Shown here one piece after another: positions 33,898-42,940 of a stretch of DNA of 64,000 bases. The notes under the pieces were generated by a model. It was not told where the DNA came from. It was given only the letters and a program-made list of their open reading frames with translations, and searched no databases. A program made the position numbers and the translations under genes. Source of the DNA: Chelativorans sp. YIM 93263 (GTDB lineage: Bacteria; Pseudomonadota; Alphaproteobacteria; Rhizobiales; Rhizobiaceae). The DNA is taken from contig NZ_JAKCWP010000003.1 of assembly GCF_028767125.1 (NCBI RefSeq), positions 372,001 to 436,000 on the forward strand. The letters run 5' to 3'. Each line of letters begins with the position of its first letter. Position 1 is the stretch's first letter.

Positions 33898-34644
33898 ATG
33901 TCCGAGAATGAAGCCGTGTCCTCCCTTTCGCGCCGTGCTTTCCTGGCTGCAGCCGCTGGTGCGGCCACGGTCTCGCTGTCGGCATGTGTGAGCGTGCCCT
34001 CCGAGCCGCGCCCGAACGCATTTGTCGAGCCGGAGCCGGTGATACCGCCGGGAAGCAACCGGGAAATGTATGCCGCAATGGTCGATGACGGCCATGAAAT
34101 TCCGGCGGTCCCGATCGAAAGCATCGACCCGCAATTCCTGCGGCAGGAGGTTTCCGACCCCACCGGGGAAACCCCCGGCACCATCGTCGTGGATACCTCC
34201 CAGCATTTCCTCTACCTTGTGCGGGAAGGCGGCCGTGCCATGCGTTACGGCGTCGGGCTCGGCCGGGCCGGGTTCGAGTGGTCCGGACGTGCGGAGATCG
34301 CACGCAAGCAGGCTTGGCCGAAATGGTATCCACCCGCCGAAATGATCGATCGGGAGCCGGACCTGGAGAAATACCGGCCCGAGTACGACAAGGCTTCGGG
34401 CGAATGGCGCGGCGGCATGGAGGGCGGCATTATGAATCCGCTCGGCGCCCGCGCGCTCTACATATATGAAGATGGCAAGGACACGCTTTATCGCGTGCAC
34501 GGCTCGCCGGAATGGTGGACCATCGGCAAGTCCGTCTCTTCAGGCTGCGTGCGCATGCTGAACCAGGATGCAATCGATCTTTACGGACGCGTTCCGGTGG
34601 GATCTCCGATTCTCGTGACAAGCGGCCTCGAAATTACGGTATAG
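33898..34644 (+). CDS. L,D-transpeptidase (YkuD), exported
   Basis: 248 residues. The N-terminus has a twin-arginine-like and lipobox-like pattern (SRRAFLAAAAGAATVSLSAC), so the protein is probably an exported lipoprotein anchored at Cys30. The YkuD domain follows: GTIVVDTSQHFLYLVREGGR, KWYPPAEM, GGIMNPLGARALYIY, and the catalytic YRVHGSPEWWTIGKSVSSGC followed by VRM, with His and Cys217. It forms 3-3 cross-links in peptidoglycan or attaches outer-membrane proteins to it. Single gene. Confidence 0.9.
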   Translation: MSENEAVSSLSRRAFLAAAAGAATVSLSACVSVPSEPRPNAFVEPEPVIPPGSNREMYAAMVDDGHEIPAVPIESIDPQFLRQEVSDPTGETPGTIVVDTSQHFLYLVREGGRAMRYGVGLGRAGFEWSGRAEIARKQAWPKWYPPAEMIDREPDLEKYRPEYDKASGEWRGGMEGGIMNPLGARALYIYEDGKDTLYRVHGSPEWWTIGKSVSSGCVRMLNQDAIDLYGRVPVGSPILVTSGLEITV

Positions 34645-34680
34645 GTCCTGGCAATCTTCCTCTCACGACTGCCGGAAAGC

Positions 34681-34698
34681 GTGTTGCGTATGCAACAC
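34681..34698. promoter_or_regulatory. Perfect inverted repeat upstream of mutA
   Basis: GTGTTGC-GTAT-GCAACAC, with 7-bp perfect arms, 37 bp after the L,D-transpeptidase stop and 148 bp before mutA. CCGG flanks it on both sides. No T-run follows, so it is more likely an operator than a terminator. Known regulators of propionyl/methylmalonyl-CoA genes bind TTTGCAAA-like sites, to which TTGC...GCAA bears only partial likeness. Confidence 0.4.
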
Positions 34699-34845
34699 TA
34701 CCGGCCAGACCGGTCAGAGCCGCCTTGCCATAATCCTGCCACCGACTTACCGTCCCCGGCAAAAGCATCCGAAGGATGCATTGCGGCGAGCGGCAGGTCA
34801 TCCTAAAATCGACTGACTGCAGCCAGGCTCCGGCAGGGAGGGACG

Positions 34846-36285
34846 ATGGATCGCTCGATCCTCAGGGATACAGAATTTACCGCCGTCGATCGTCGACGGT
34901 GGCTGGAGTTCGTTGCCAAATCCATCGGCAAGGACACCGATTACGAATCCCTGGTGCGCCATACGGATGACGGCCTGCCGATCGAACCATTGCACGAGCG
35001 GAGTCCGGACGCCGCCCCTCTGGCGCGCCTCGATCCGCATTCCTCCTGGAAGATCATGCAGCGGATGGATGATCCAGATCCGAGGCGTGCCAATGCCCAG
35101 GCAAAGATAGACCTGGAGCAGGGAGCGACGGGGCTATCGCTGATCTTCGCCGGTGCGCCCAATGCGTTCGGCTACGGGCTTACGGCAACCCAGGAAAGCC
35201 TGGAAGCGGCGCTTGCGGATCTGTCGTTCGAGAACATTCATCTGCGTATCGATGTTCATCCGCAAAGCCGTGCATCCGTGGACTGGCTCGTCCATGTGCT
35301 GCAGGTCAAGCGCGCCGATCCGGAGAAGCTCAGCCTCTCCTTCGGCATCGATCCCGCCTCGCTCTTTGCCGGGACGGGGCGCATGCGCATGTCCATCGAA
35401 GCGCTGGAAGCCTCCATGCCGCAATCGCTGGCCGGTTTCTTCGCCATGTCGCTGCCGGGCATCCTTCTTGAGGCGGATGGGCGTGTCTTCCACAATGCCG
35501 GCGCGAGCGAGGCGCAGGAGCTCGGCATCATGCTCGCCTCGGCCATCGCTCATCTCAGAATGTTCGAGGAAGCGCGGCAGCCCCTCATCTATGCTGTGCC
35601 GCATATCGGTTTCTCGGTCAGCGTCGATCAGAACCAGTTCCTCTCCATGGCCAAGATCCGGGCGCTGAGGAAGCTCTGGGCGCGCATGCTGGAAGCCTGC
35701 GAAATAAAGCCCGTTCCTGTGGCCATCCATGCCGAGACTTCCTACCGCATGATGACGGCGCGCGATCCCGAAACCAACATCCTGCGCAACACCATTGCCA
35801 CCTTCGCCGCCGCCGTGGGCGGGGCCGACTCGATTTCCGTGGTGCCGCATAGCATCGGTCATGGCCTGCCGGATGGTTTTGCCCGCAGGCTGGCGCGTAA
35901 TACCCAGCTCATCCTGGCCGGCGAAAGCCATCTCGATTTCGCGACCGATCCGGCAGTTGGATCGGGCAGCGTCGAGACGCTCACCAACGGGTTGTGCGAG
36001 AAAGCCTGGGACGAGTTCCGCAAGATCGAGGCCGAAGGCGGCGTTCTGCGCAGCCTGGCGGCCGGGAATATCCAGAAGCGCGTTGCGGAGGCCCGCGCCG
36101 CGCGGCTTTCCTCCTATCGCGAAGGCGCGCACAACATTGTCGGCACAACGCTCTACGAAATGGAGAAAGAGCCGGCCGTGACCACGCTCAAGGCCACCAG
36201 GCAACCATTGCCCACGGATGGCGTGGTATCGTGCGAGCGCCTTGCCGCCTCGCGCATTGACGAGGGTCTCGGAGAGACCGAATGA
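34846..36285 (+). CDS. mutA: Methylmalonyl-CoA mutase small (beta) subunit
   Basis: 479 residues. It has the mutase TIM-barrel pattern ([47 protein letters not shown]-type [40 protein letters not shown]) but no C-terminal cobalamin domain with DxHxxG, as expected for the non-catalytic subunit. It partners with MutB to convert (R)-methylmalonyl-CoA to succinyl-CoA. GGGAGG precedes the ATG. Its stop overlaps the mutB start by 4 bp (ATGA). Confidence 0.92.
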   Translation: MDRSILRDTEFTAVDRRRWLEFVAKSIGKDTDYESLVRHTDDGLPIEPLHERSPDAAPLARLDPHSSWKIMQRMDDPDPRRANAQAKIDLEQGATGLSLIFAGAPNAFGYGLTATQESLEAALADLSFENIHLRIDVHPQSRASVDWLVHVLQVKRADPEKLSLSFGIDPASLFAGTGRMRMSIEALEASMPQSLAGFFAMSLPGILLEADGRVFHNAGASEAQELGIMLASAIAHLRMFEEARQPLIYAVPHIGFSVSVDQNQFLSMAKIRALRKLWARMLEACEIKPVPVAIHAETSYRMMTARDPETNILRNTIATFAAAVGGADSISVVPHSIGHGLPDGFARRLARNTQLILAGESHLDFATDPAVGSGSVETLTNGLCEKAWDEFRKIEAEGGVLRSLAAGNIQKRVAEARAARLSSYREGAHNIVGTTLYEMEKEPAVTTLKATRQPLPTDGVVSCERLAASRIDEGLGETE

Positions 36286-38408
36286 TTCCGGATTTTTCGG
36301 GTCTCACCTGGTCGCCGCCGGCCGGGACGGGCAACGAGCCGCCCCAGGACTCGAGAGAGACGCCCGAAGGAATTGCCGTCCGCCGCGCCTATGGCGAAGC
36401 CGACCTGAAGGGTCTGCCTTATCTCGACACCTATCCGGGCCTCCCGCCTTTTATCCGAGGCCCCTACCCCACCATGTATGCGCAGCGGCCATGGACCATC
36501 CGCCAGTATGCGGGGTTCTCGACGGCAGAGGAATCCAACGCCTTCTATCGGCGCAACCTCGCCAATGGTCAGAAAGGCCTTTCCATTGCCTTCGATCTGG
36601 CTACGCATCGTGGCTATGATAGCGATCATCCGCGTGTGGCGGGCGATGTCGGGATGGCGGGCGTGGCGATCGATTCCATCCTCGACATGCGCCAGCTCTT
36701 CGACGGCATCCCGCTCGACGAGATGACCGTATCGATGACCATGAACGGCGCTGTGCTGCCGATCATGGCGCTCTACATCGTGGCGGCCGAGGAGCAGGGC
36801 GTTCAGCAGAAGGACCTTGCCGGGACCATTCAGAACGACATCCTGAAGGAGTTCATGGTCCGCAACACCTATATCTATCCGCCCAAGCCCTCCATGCGGA
36901 TCATTTCGGATATCTTCGCCTATACGGCGGAGCATATGCCGAAGTTCAACTCCATCTCGATCTCCGGCTATCACATGCAGGAGGCCGGCGCGACGGCCGA
37001 CCTGGAGCTTGCCTACACGATTGCCGACGGCATCGAATATGCGCGCGCGGGTATCGCGGCCGGTCTCGATATCGACCGTTTCGCTCCTCGCCTCTCCTTC
37101 TTCTGGGGCGTCGGCATGGACTTCTTCATGGAGGTAGCCAAGCTGCGGGCGGCGCGGCTCGTCTGGGCCGCACTTGTGAAGCGGAACTTTGATCCAAAGG
37201 ACCAGCGCTCCCTGGCCCTTCGCGCTCACTGCCAGACCTCCGGCTGGTCGCTGACTGCGCAAGACCCGTACAACAACATCATCCGCACGATGCTCGAGGC
37301 GATGGCGGCTACCCAGGGCCATACGCAATCGCTTCATACCAACGCGTTTGACGAAGCACTGGCCTTGCCCACCGATCATTCGGCCCGCATCGCGCGTAAT
37401 ACGCAAATCGTACTGCAGGAGGAATCCGGCACGACAGGCATCATCGATCCCTGGGGCGGCTCAGCCTTTGTCGAGCGCCTGACGCATGATCTTGCCGCCC
37501 GTGCTCTCTCCCACATCGAGGAAGTGGAAAAGCTGGGCGGCATGGCTCAGGCGATCGAAAAGGGCATTCCAAAGCTGCGCATCGAGGAGGCCGCCGCACG
37601 CACGCAGGCGCGCATCGATTCCGGTGAGCAGCCGGTGATCGGGGTCAACCAGTTTCGCCCCGACGAGGACCGCCCGGTCGACGTTCTCAAGATCGAGAAC
37701 TCCGAGGTCCGTGCGCGCCAGCTCTCTAAGCTGCAGCAGCTTAAAGGCACGCGCGATGTCGGCGCGGTGGAACGCGCGCTCTCCGATTTGACGAAGGCGG
37801 CCGAAGAAGGTCAGAATCTCCTGGAACTCGCTGTCAAAGCTGCCCGCGCCCATGCCACGGTGGGCGAGATCACCCAGGCGCTGGAAAACGTCTTCGGCCG
37901 GCACGTTGCGAAGATCCGCACCATCTCCGGCGTCTACCGCAAGGAAATGGGTGATAGCCCGGCGGTTGCCCGCGCGGAGCAGAAGATCAACGCTTTTCGC
38001 GAGAAAACGGGAGGACCGCCGCGCGTTCTCGTAGCGAAGCTCGGCCAGGACGGGCATGACCGCGGCCAGAAGGTGATCGCCTCGGCCTTGGGCGATCTCG
38101 GGTTCGAGGTGACGGTGGGCGCGATGTTCCAGTCCCCCGAAGAGGTGGCAAAGCTGGCCGGCGAGAAAGATGTCCACATCATCGGCGTTTCCTCGCTCGC
38201 GGCTGGCCATCTGACGCTTATTCCGGAATTGAAGGAAGCGCTCGCAAAGCGCGGCCGCGAGGATGTGCTCATCGTGGCCGGCGGGGTGATCCCGCCGGAC
38301 GACTTCGAGGCCGTGCACGCGGCGGGCATAGCGGAAATCTTCCCGCCCGGTACCGTCATCCCGGAAGCGGCGGGGCGGTTGGTCGACACGCTGCTTGAAC
38401 GGGACTGA
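36282..38408 (+). CDS. mutB: Methylmalonyl-CoA mutase large (alpha) subunit
   Basis: 708 residues. Substrate-binding barrel ([107 protein letters not shown]) followed by the cobalamin domain ([20 protein letters not shown], with the cobalt-ligand His near residue 591, and [10 protein letters not shown]). All B12 motifs are intact. Last step of propionyl-CoA, Val and Ile breakdown. Coupled to mutA; no epimerase or MeaB gene is adjacent. Confidence 0.95.
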   Translation: MIPDFSGLTWSPPAGTGNEPPQDSRETPEGIAVRRAYGEADLKGLPYLDTYPGLPPFIRGPYPTMYAQRPWTIRQYAGFSTAEESNAFYRRNLANGQKGLSIAFDLATHRGYDSDHPRVAGDVGMAGVAIDSILDMRQLFDGIPLDEMTVSMTMNGAVLPIMALYIVAAEEQGVQQKDLAGTIQNDILKEFMVRNTYIYPPKPSMRIISDIFAYTAEHMPKFNSISISGYHMQEAGATADLELAYTIADGIEYARAGIAAGLDIDRFAPRLSFFWGVGMDFFMEVAKLRAARLVWAALVKRNFDPKDQRSLALRAHCQTSGWSLTAQDPYNNIIRTMLEAMAATQGHTQSLHTNAFDEALALPTDHSARIARNTQIVLQEESGTTGIIDPWGGSAFVERLTHDLAARALSHIEEVEKLGGMAQAIEKGIPKLRIEEAAARTQARIDSGEQPVIGVNQFRPDEDRPVDVLKIENSEVRARQLSKLQQLKGTRDVGAVERALSDLTKAAEEGQNLLELAVKAARAHATVGEITQALENVFGRHVAKIRTISGVYRKEMGDSPAVARAEQKINAFREKTGGPPRVLVAKLGQDGHDRGQKVIASALGDLGFEVTVGAMFQSPEEVAKLAGEKDVHIIGVSSLAAGHLTLIPELKEALAKRGREDVLIVAGGVIPPDDFEAVHAAGIAEIFPPGTVIPEAAGRLVDTLLERD

Positions 38409-38451
38409 CAATGGCGGCATCTTCGATGACCGGAGATAGCGCCGCCTCTTT

Positions 38452-38606
38452 GCGCCCCCCTTTGTTCTGCCGGACATCTCCTCCACATATTGAGAGATTG
38501 CGCCGGCCGCTTGCCCCGGTATCTATTCTGCAACGTTTACGATTGGTGAAGGTCGTCGCGACGGCCGATCTCCCCGTGTGGAGATGTCCGGCAGGACAGA
38601 GGGGGC
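38452..38606. repeat. Degenerate Mesorhizobium-type intergenic palindromic element
   Basis: Long imperfect inverted repeat: left arm 38452-38487 contains CTGCCGGACATCTCC followed by CCACA, right arm 38577-38606 contains TGTGGAGATGTCCGGCAGGA. The arms match over about 28 positions with a few mismatches and one 3-base gap, around a 90-bp centre. I recall near-identical arms (CCCCTCTGTCCTGCCGGACA) as a high-copy intergenic repeat in Mesorhizobium and relatives. The only copy in the window; it lies between mutB and corA. Confidence 0.75.
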
Positions 38607-38643
38607 ATGAAGGACGCCGGCACCCCCAAACAAGGGCAACACC

Positions 38644-39633
38644 ATGATCCAGGTCTTTTGTATCGAGGACGATTATCTCCTGGCGGTCGAGGTTCAGCCA
38701 GGCGAAGCATTGCCCGACAATGCCTTATGGATCGATCTTTTCAACCCGAGCGAGGACGAGGACAGGGCCGTCGAGACCTGGACGGGCGCGGACATTCCCA
38801 CCAGCGAAGACATGGTGGAAATCGAGGAGACGAGCCGCTTCTATTCCGAAGCGGGCGTGCAATATCTGACCGTTCCTATCCTTCACACCGTTGACGACGA
38901 ACACAGGACGGTCGCGCCGGTCTCTTTTGTGATCACGGGCGGGCGTCTCGTCACGGTGCGCCACTCCGATCCAAAGGCGTTTTCATTCTATATCAACCGC
39001 GCGACGAAGCCGGGGAACAGACTGCTTGGAAAGAATTCCAACGGCAAGACGGTGATGATCGGCCTCATTGAGGCGGTTACCGATCGCTTGGCCGACCTCC
39101 TGGAGAACGTGACCGAGGACATCGATACGGCCTCGGACAGAATATACCACCGGCCAGTGAATTCACGCCCCATGAGCACGAAGGAATTTCGCCGCATGCT
39201 GACCCGCATCGGTCGGCAGGGCACTTTTCTTTCCAAGGCCCGAGAAAGCCTGTCCGGTATCCGGCGTTTCGTTGCCTATGCCACCACCATCATGGGCACG
39301 GAAAAGCAGCAGGATCTGCGCACGAGGATCAAGGCACTCGAACGCGACGCAAACTCGTTGGAAAACTACGTCGATTTCCTCTCAAACAAGATCACCTTCC
39401 TGCTCGACACTATCGTCGGACTCATTTCGGTCGAGCAGAGCGCGATCATCAAAGTCTTCTCGGTGGCGGCGGTCGGCTTCATGCCTCCGACGCTGATCGC
39501 CTCCATATACGGGATGAACTTCGACTTCATGCCGGAGTTGGACGAGCGCTGGGGGTATCCGCTGGCGCTTTTGCTGATGTTCCTCTCTGCCGCCCTCCCG
39601 CTCTACTACTTCCGCAGAAAGGGGTGGCTCTAA
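38644..39633 (+). CDS. corA: CorA-family magnesium/divalent cation channel
   Basis: 329 residues: a large cytoplasmic N-terminal domain (WIDLFNPSEDEDRAVETWTG, VSFVITGGRLVTVRHSDPKA, a long coiled helix ALERDANSLENYVDFLSNKI) and two C-terminal membrane helices with the YGMNF selectivity signature (IASIYGMNFDFMPELDERWG) and YPLALLLMFLSAALPLYYF. It mediates Mg2+ (possibly Co2+/Ni2+) uptake. Its end overlaps the convergent asparaginase gene by 4 bp. Confidence 0.92.
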   Translation: MIQVFCIEDDYLLAVEVQPGEALPDNALWIDLFNPSEDEDRAVETWTGADIPTSEDMVEIEETSRFYSEAGVQYLTVPILHTVDDEHRTVAPVSFVITGGRLVTVRHSDPKAFSFYINRATKPGNRLLGKNSNGKTVMIGLIEAVTDRLADLLENVTEDIDTASDRIYHRPVNSRPMSTKEFRRMLTRIGRQGTFLSKARESLSGIRRFVAYATTIMGTEKQQDLRTRIKALERDANSLENYVDFLSNKITFLLDTIVGLISVEQSAIIKVFSVAAVGFMPPTLIASIYGMNFDFMPELDERWGYPLALLLMFLSAALPLYYFRRKGWL

Positions 39634-40637
39634 CCCGCCAAATCCCCCGCCGGTCGCAATCCGCCCACCTCGATACCGCGCCAGTTCTTCTGTACCGGCC
39701 GTGCCATCGCGGCAAGCTGGCCGCGCAACGGATCATCGGCTTTCAGCAGCCTGGCAGCCGTGGAAGCGATCATTACCTCGGCAGCCCGCGTCGCGCCGTC
39801 GTCGCATTTTAACGCGATGCCGAGCCCGAGCTCCGGGATCGCAGCACAAAAGACGCCCTCCGCCCCTGTCTTGGTGAAGAGACGCCCCTTTCCCGCTTCA
39901 ATCATGACCGTGTCAGCGCGATCCGTGCCAGCGACGAAGAATGGCTCAGCCATGCAGGCGGCAAAAAGGCGCTGGGCGGCCCTGGCCCGCTCCGGCGAAA
40001 GTCCGTTGCCCGTGGCCATGCGGGCAAAGCCGGTTGCGAGATTCTTCAGGGGTACGGCGTAGGTCGGGATCGAGCAACCGTCCGTGCCGCAGGTGTCCGT
40101 CGCGTGGGCCGCGCCCGTCACGTCTACCAGCGCCTCTCGGATCATCTCCTGAAGCGGGTGGCCATGGGCCACATAGCCCTGGTGATCGATGCCCGCGTGT
40201 GCGCAGGTGCACAGGAATCCGGCATGCTTTCCGGAGCAATTGTTGTGCAGTTGTGAGGGTGCGCCGCCACTGCGTGCGAGCGCAAGATAGGTTTCGTGGT
40301 GCTTGGGCCAGTGCACGCCGCATTCATAGGCGTTCTCATCAAAGCCGGCGCAATTCAGCATCGCGCGCGCGGTCTCCGTGTGCGCCGGTTCACCCGAATG
40401 GGAAGCGCAGGCAAGCGCAAGTTGCCGGTTGCCGAAGCGATAAGCATCGGCCGCGCCGCTTTCCACGAGCGGCAGGGCTTGAACCGCCTTCACTGCCGAG
40501 CGGGGGAAAACTGGCCGCTCCACGTCGCCGATCTCGAGCACGAACTTGCCGTCGCCGTCCACCACCGCGACTGCCCCGCGGTGCCGGCTTTCTACAACGC
40601 CGCCACGGAACGCTTCCACAAGAACAGGGTTTGCCAT
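39630..40637 (-). CDS. Class 3 (rhizobial-type) L-asparaginase
   Basis: 335 residues of the Rhizobium etli asparaginase II family: VESRHRGAVAVVDGDGK, VFPRSAVKAVQALPLVESGA, LACASHSGEPAHTETARAML, HNNCSGKHAGFLCTCAHAG, and DTCGTDGCSIPTYAVPL. Structural work on this class places the active site at a Ser-Lys pair with cysteine/zinc nearby; the SAVK and CSGKH motifs seen here fit. It hydrolyses asparagine to aspartate and ammonia. Single gene, convergent with corA. Confidence 0.9.
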   Translation of the reverse strand: MANPVLVEAFRGGVVESRHRGAVAVVDGDGKFVLEIGDVERPVFPRSAVKAVQALPLVESGAADAYRFGNRQLALACASHSGEPAHTETARAMLNCAGFDENAYECGVHWPKHHETYLALARSGGAPSQLHNNCSGKHAGFLCTCAHAGIDHQGYVAHGHPLQEMIREALVDVTGAAHATDTCGTDGCSIPTYAVPLKNLATGFARMATGNGLSPERARAAQRLFAACMAEPFFVAGTDRADTVMIEAGKGRLFTKTGAEGVFCAAIPELGLGIALKCDDGATRAAEVMIASTAARLLKADDPLRGQLAAMARPVQKNWRGIEVGGLRPAGDLAG

Positions 40638-40690
40638 TGTCTCACCATCTTTGCTGTACGTTATAGCTGCACTACCATGGACGAGCCCCT

Positions 40691-41533
40691 GTGCGGAAAA
40701 TCAAGTTTTTCATAGCCTTCATCCTGATCGTCTTCTTGCTGCCGGTGGCAATTTATGCCGGCTGGTGGATGGTACAGGAGCGCCCCTCCTCCTGGCGCGC
40801 CGCCGACTGGGGTGCTTCCGGCCTGCTGCCGGCGGAAAATGAGAATCAGGATGCGGCCATATACGTTCTGGCGGCGCGCACCGGGGGGCTGAAAGGTGCG
40901 CTTTCCGTGCACACCTGGATCGTCCTCAAGCCGCAGAACAGTGTTTACGAGCGCTATGACAAGGTTGGCTGGGGCAGCCCCGTGCGGCGCGACAGCCGGC
41001 CACCGGACGGGCTGTGGTATTCCAATACGCCTTGGGTCGTGGCGGCCATACACGGGGGTGACGCACAACGGCTGATCCCGAAGGTGCGCTCGGCGATCGA
41101 GAACTACCCCTATTCCAACAATGGCGACTACAGGATCTGGCCGGGGCCAAACTCCAACTCGTTCGTCGCTCACGTGGCGAACGAGGTGCCCGAACTCGGC
41201 GTGCACATGCCGGCCATTGCCATCGGCCGCGATTTCCGCCCCGGCTGGTTCGTGTTCGAGCACGATGCGGATTGGTCGGATTACAGGGTTGCGCTGGGCG
41301 GCTATGCGGGGCTGGCGCTCGGTCTCGATACCGGATTGGAATTCAATTTTCTGGGCCTTGTCGCCGGAATCGACTTCGTTAAGCCGGCGATCAAGCTTCC
41401 GGGCTTCGGCCGGATCGACCTGTGGTCCAATGCTCAGGCTCAGTCGCCGCGCGAAACGCCGGAGACTGAAAAACCGCCGTCGACAACCAATGTGTGGCCA
41501 GTGACCGAACCGGCCTCCGAGGAAAGCAAATAG
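40691..41533 (+). CDS. DUF3750 family protein
   Basis: 280 residues from GTG 40691. One N-terminal membrane helix (FFIAFILIVFLLPVAIYAGW), then the DUF3750 pattern: AAIYVLAARTGGLKGALSVH, TWIVLKP, YERYDKVGWGSPVRRDSRPP, and NGDYRIWPGPNSNSFVAHVA (an NlpC/LRAT-like core with His). Function unknown; the fold suggests a hydrolase or acyltransferase. The last 94 bp run antisense over the end of the convergent SDR gene, and the tail (PRETPETEKPPSTTNVWPVT) is low complexity. Confidence 0.75.
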   Translation: MRKIKFFIAFILIVFLLPVAIYAGWWMVQERPSSWRAADWGASGLLPAENENQDAAIYVLAARTGGLKGALSVHTWIVLKPQNSVYERYDKVGWGSPVRRDSRPPDGLWYSNTPWVVAAIHGGDAQRLIPKVRSAIENYPYSNNGDYRIWPGPNSNSFVAHVANEVPELGVHMPAIAIGRDFRPGWFVFEHDADWSDYRVALGGYAGLALGLDTGLEFNFLGLVAGIDFVKPAIKLPGFGRIDLWSNAQAQSPRETPETEKPPSTTNVWPVTEPASEESK

Positions 41534-42183
41534 GCAACCGCCGCGGCGATCTCGCCAGGGCCGACGCAGCGTCGCTGCGGCGTTTGCGCCAGCCAGCGGC
41601 GGCGGCGCTCGATATCCGCATCGAAGGAAGACGCCGGGTCTTCCACGATGCCTGGGGCAACGCAGTTGACTCGAACGCCCCGGCCAGCCAGTTCCACCGC
41701 CATGACCTCCGTCATCATCTTCACGCCCGCTTTCGACGCGCCATAGGCCATTGCGCCCGCATTGGCGCGCAGCCCGCTGACCGATGACAGATTGACGATC
41801 GCCAGCGTGTCGTCCATGCGCTCGAGCGCGGCCTGTGCCGCAATGAATGATCCGACAAGATTGATTTCCAGAATCTCGCGGAAGAGTTCGGCGCTCGTCT
41901 GCTCGACTGACAGTTCGCGCCGCAGCCCGGCGCAATTCACGAGTGCGGAAACGGGTCCGAACACATTCACCGCCGCATCGAAGGCGTCGGCAAGCTCGTC
42001 CTCATCCGTGACGTCGGTAGCTAAGAACACCGCTTCCTCGCCATTGAAGAGATCTTCCGCCTCGGCCAACGCTTCCCGGTCTGCATCGATTGCGGCGACG
42101 CTCCAGCCGTCATCCAGCAGGCGCTCGAGCACGGCGCGTCCCACACCCGCGGCCCCGCCCGTAACGACGGCCATTCGGTTCAT
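41440..42183 (-). CDS. SDR-family oxidoreductase
   Basis: 247 residues from ATG 42183 (MNRMAVVTGG; the frame is open upstream but without SDR features). Classical SDR: VVTGGAAGVGRAVLERL, LVNCAGLRREL, VNLSSVSGLRANAGAMAYGASK (catalytic Ser, Tyr and Lys), VNCVAPGIVEDPAS and GHTLVVDGGFS. Divergent from betI; a BetI operator between them might also affect it. Substrate unknown. The 3' end overlaps the DUF3750 gene by 94 bp. Confidence 0.85.
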   Translation of the reverse strand: MNRMAVVTGGAAGVGRAVLERLLDDGWSVAAIDADREALAEAEDLFNGEEAVFLATDVTDEDELADAFDAAVNVFGPVSALVNCAGLRRELSVEQTSAELFREILEINLVGSFIAAQAALERMDDTLAIVNLSSVSGLRANAGAMAYGASKAGVKMMTEVMAVELAGRGVRVNCVAPGIVEDPASSFDADIERRRRWLAQTPQRRCVGPGEIAAAVAYLLSSEAGSVTGHTLVVDGGFSVSGVSRGD

Positions 42184-42316
42184 TCCGCACGTATCCTTGG
42201 CAAGAGCATACCCACCAACGCCTTTCCTCCTCTCCTCCGGCGGAATGGTAGCATATCGCGCCGGGGCGGTCGCGGGTTTTGACGGGATAGAGGCATGAAA
42301 CCGGGATAAGGTTTTC

Positions 42317-42338
42317 ATTGATTGACCAGTCAATCAAT
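42317..42338. promoter_or_regulatory. BetI operator palindrome
   Basis: ATTGATTGAC-CA-GTCAATCAAT, with 10-bp perfect arms, ends 14 bp before the betI start. It resembles the TTGATTGA-type operators bound by the choline-sensing repressor BetI. It also lies 134 bp upstream of the divergent SDR gene. Confidence 0.8.
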
Positions 42339-42352
42339 ATTATATGGGCGCC

Positions 42353-42940
42353 ATGCCCAAGGTTGGAATGGAACCCCTTCGCCGCCGTGCGCTCATCGAT
42401 GCCGCAGTCGCCGCGATTGGCGAGCGTGGCACGCTGGACGTCACGATGTCCGACATTGCCCGGCGTGCGGGTGTTTCGCCGGCGCTGGCGCATCATTATT
42501 TCGGCGGAAAGGAGGATCTGCTTTTCGCTACCATGCGCCACATCCTGAGCGAACTGGGCCGCGACCTGCGTGAGGCCATCGCCGGACGAGAGGGCGCGGA
42601 ACGGGTTCGCGCGATCATCGCAGTCAACTTCTCCGCCAAGCAGTTCCGGCCCGAGGTGATCGGCGCCTGGCTTGCTTTCTATGTCGAGGCGCAGAGATCG
42701 GAGGCGCTGCGGCGCTTGCTGCGCGTTTACGCCCGCCGACTGCATTCCAACATCGTCTTTGGTTTGCGTCCTTTGATGCCGCATTCCGCCGCGGAGCGCA
42801 CGGCCGAAGGGATCGCCGCCCTCATCGACGGGCTTTACATCCGCCGCGCGCTGAAGGACGGGCCGCCCGATGCGGCGTCCGCGATCGCGGCGGTGGAGGA
42901 TTATCTGTCACTCAGACTCGGGATAAGCACACATGCTTGA
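42353..42940 (+). CDS. betI: BetI, choline-responsive TetR-family repressor
   Basis: 195 residues from ATG 42353, where the protein starts [17 protein letters not shown] like known BetI proteins (ATG 42344 is also in frame). Helix-turn-helix [20 protein letters not shown]; the ligand domain has [20 protein letters not shown] and the C-terminal [14 protein letters not shown] typical of BetI. It represses the betIBA genes when choline is absent. The stop overlaps the betA start by 8 bp. Confidence 0.93.
   Translation: MPKVGMEPLRRRALIDAAVAAIGERGTLDVTMSDIARRAGVSPALAHHYFGGKEDLLFATMRHILSELGRDLREAIAGREGAERVRAIIAVNFSAKQFRPEVIGAWLAFYVEAQRSEALRRLLRVYARRLHSNIVFGLRPLMPHSAAERTAEGIAALIDGLYIRRALKDGPPDAASAIAAVEDYLSLRLGISTHA

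Noticed and set aside
33684-34500. Minus-strand frames opposite the L,D-transpeptidase gene
   Set aside because: Arginine- and proline-rich shadows of a GC-rich gene; the plus strand has the complete YkuD domain.
34645-34845. Cobalamin riboswitch before mutA
   Set aside because: No B12-box-like segment or plausible multi-arm fold seen in the 200-bp leader.
38452-38606. CRISPR or insertion-sequence ends between mutB and corA
   Set aside because: Only one inverted pair with no repeats in series and no transposase; fits a palindromic intergenic element instead.
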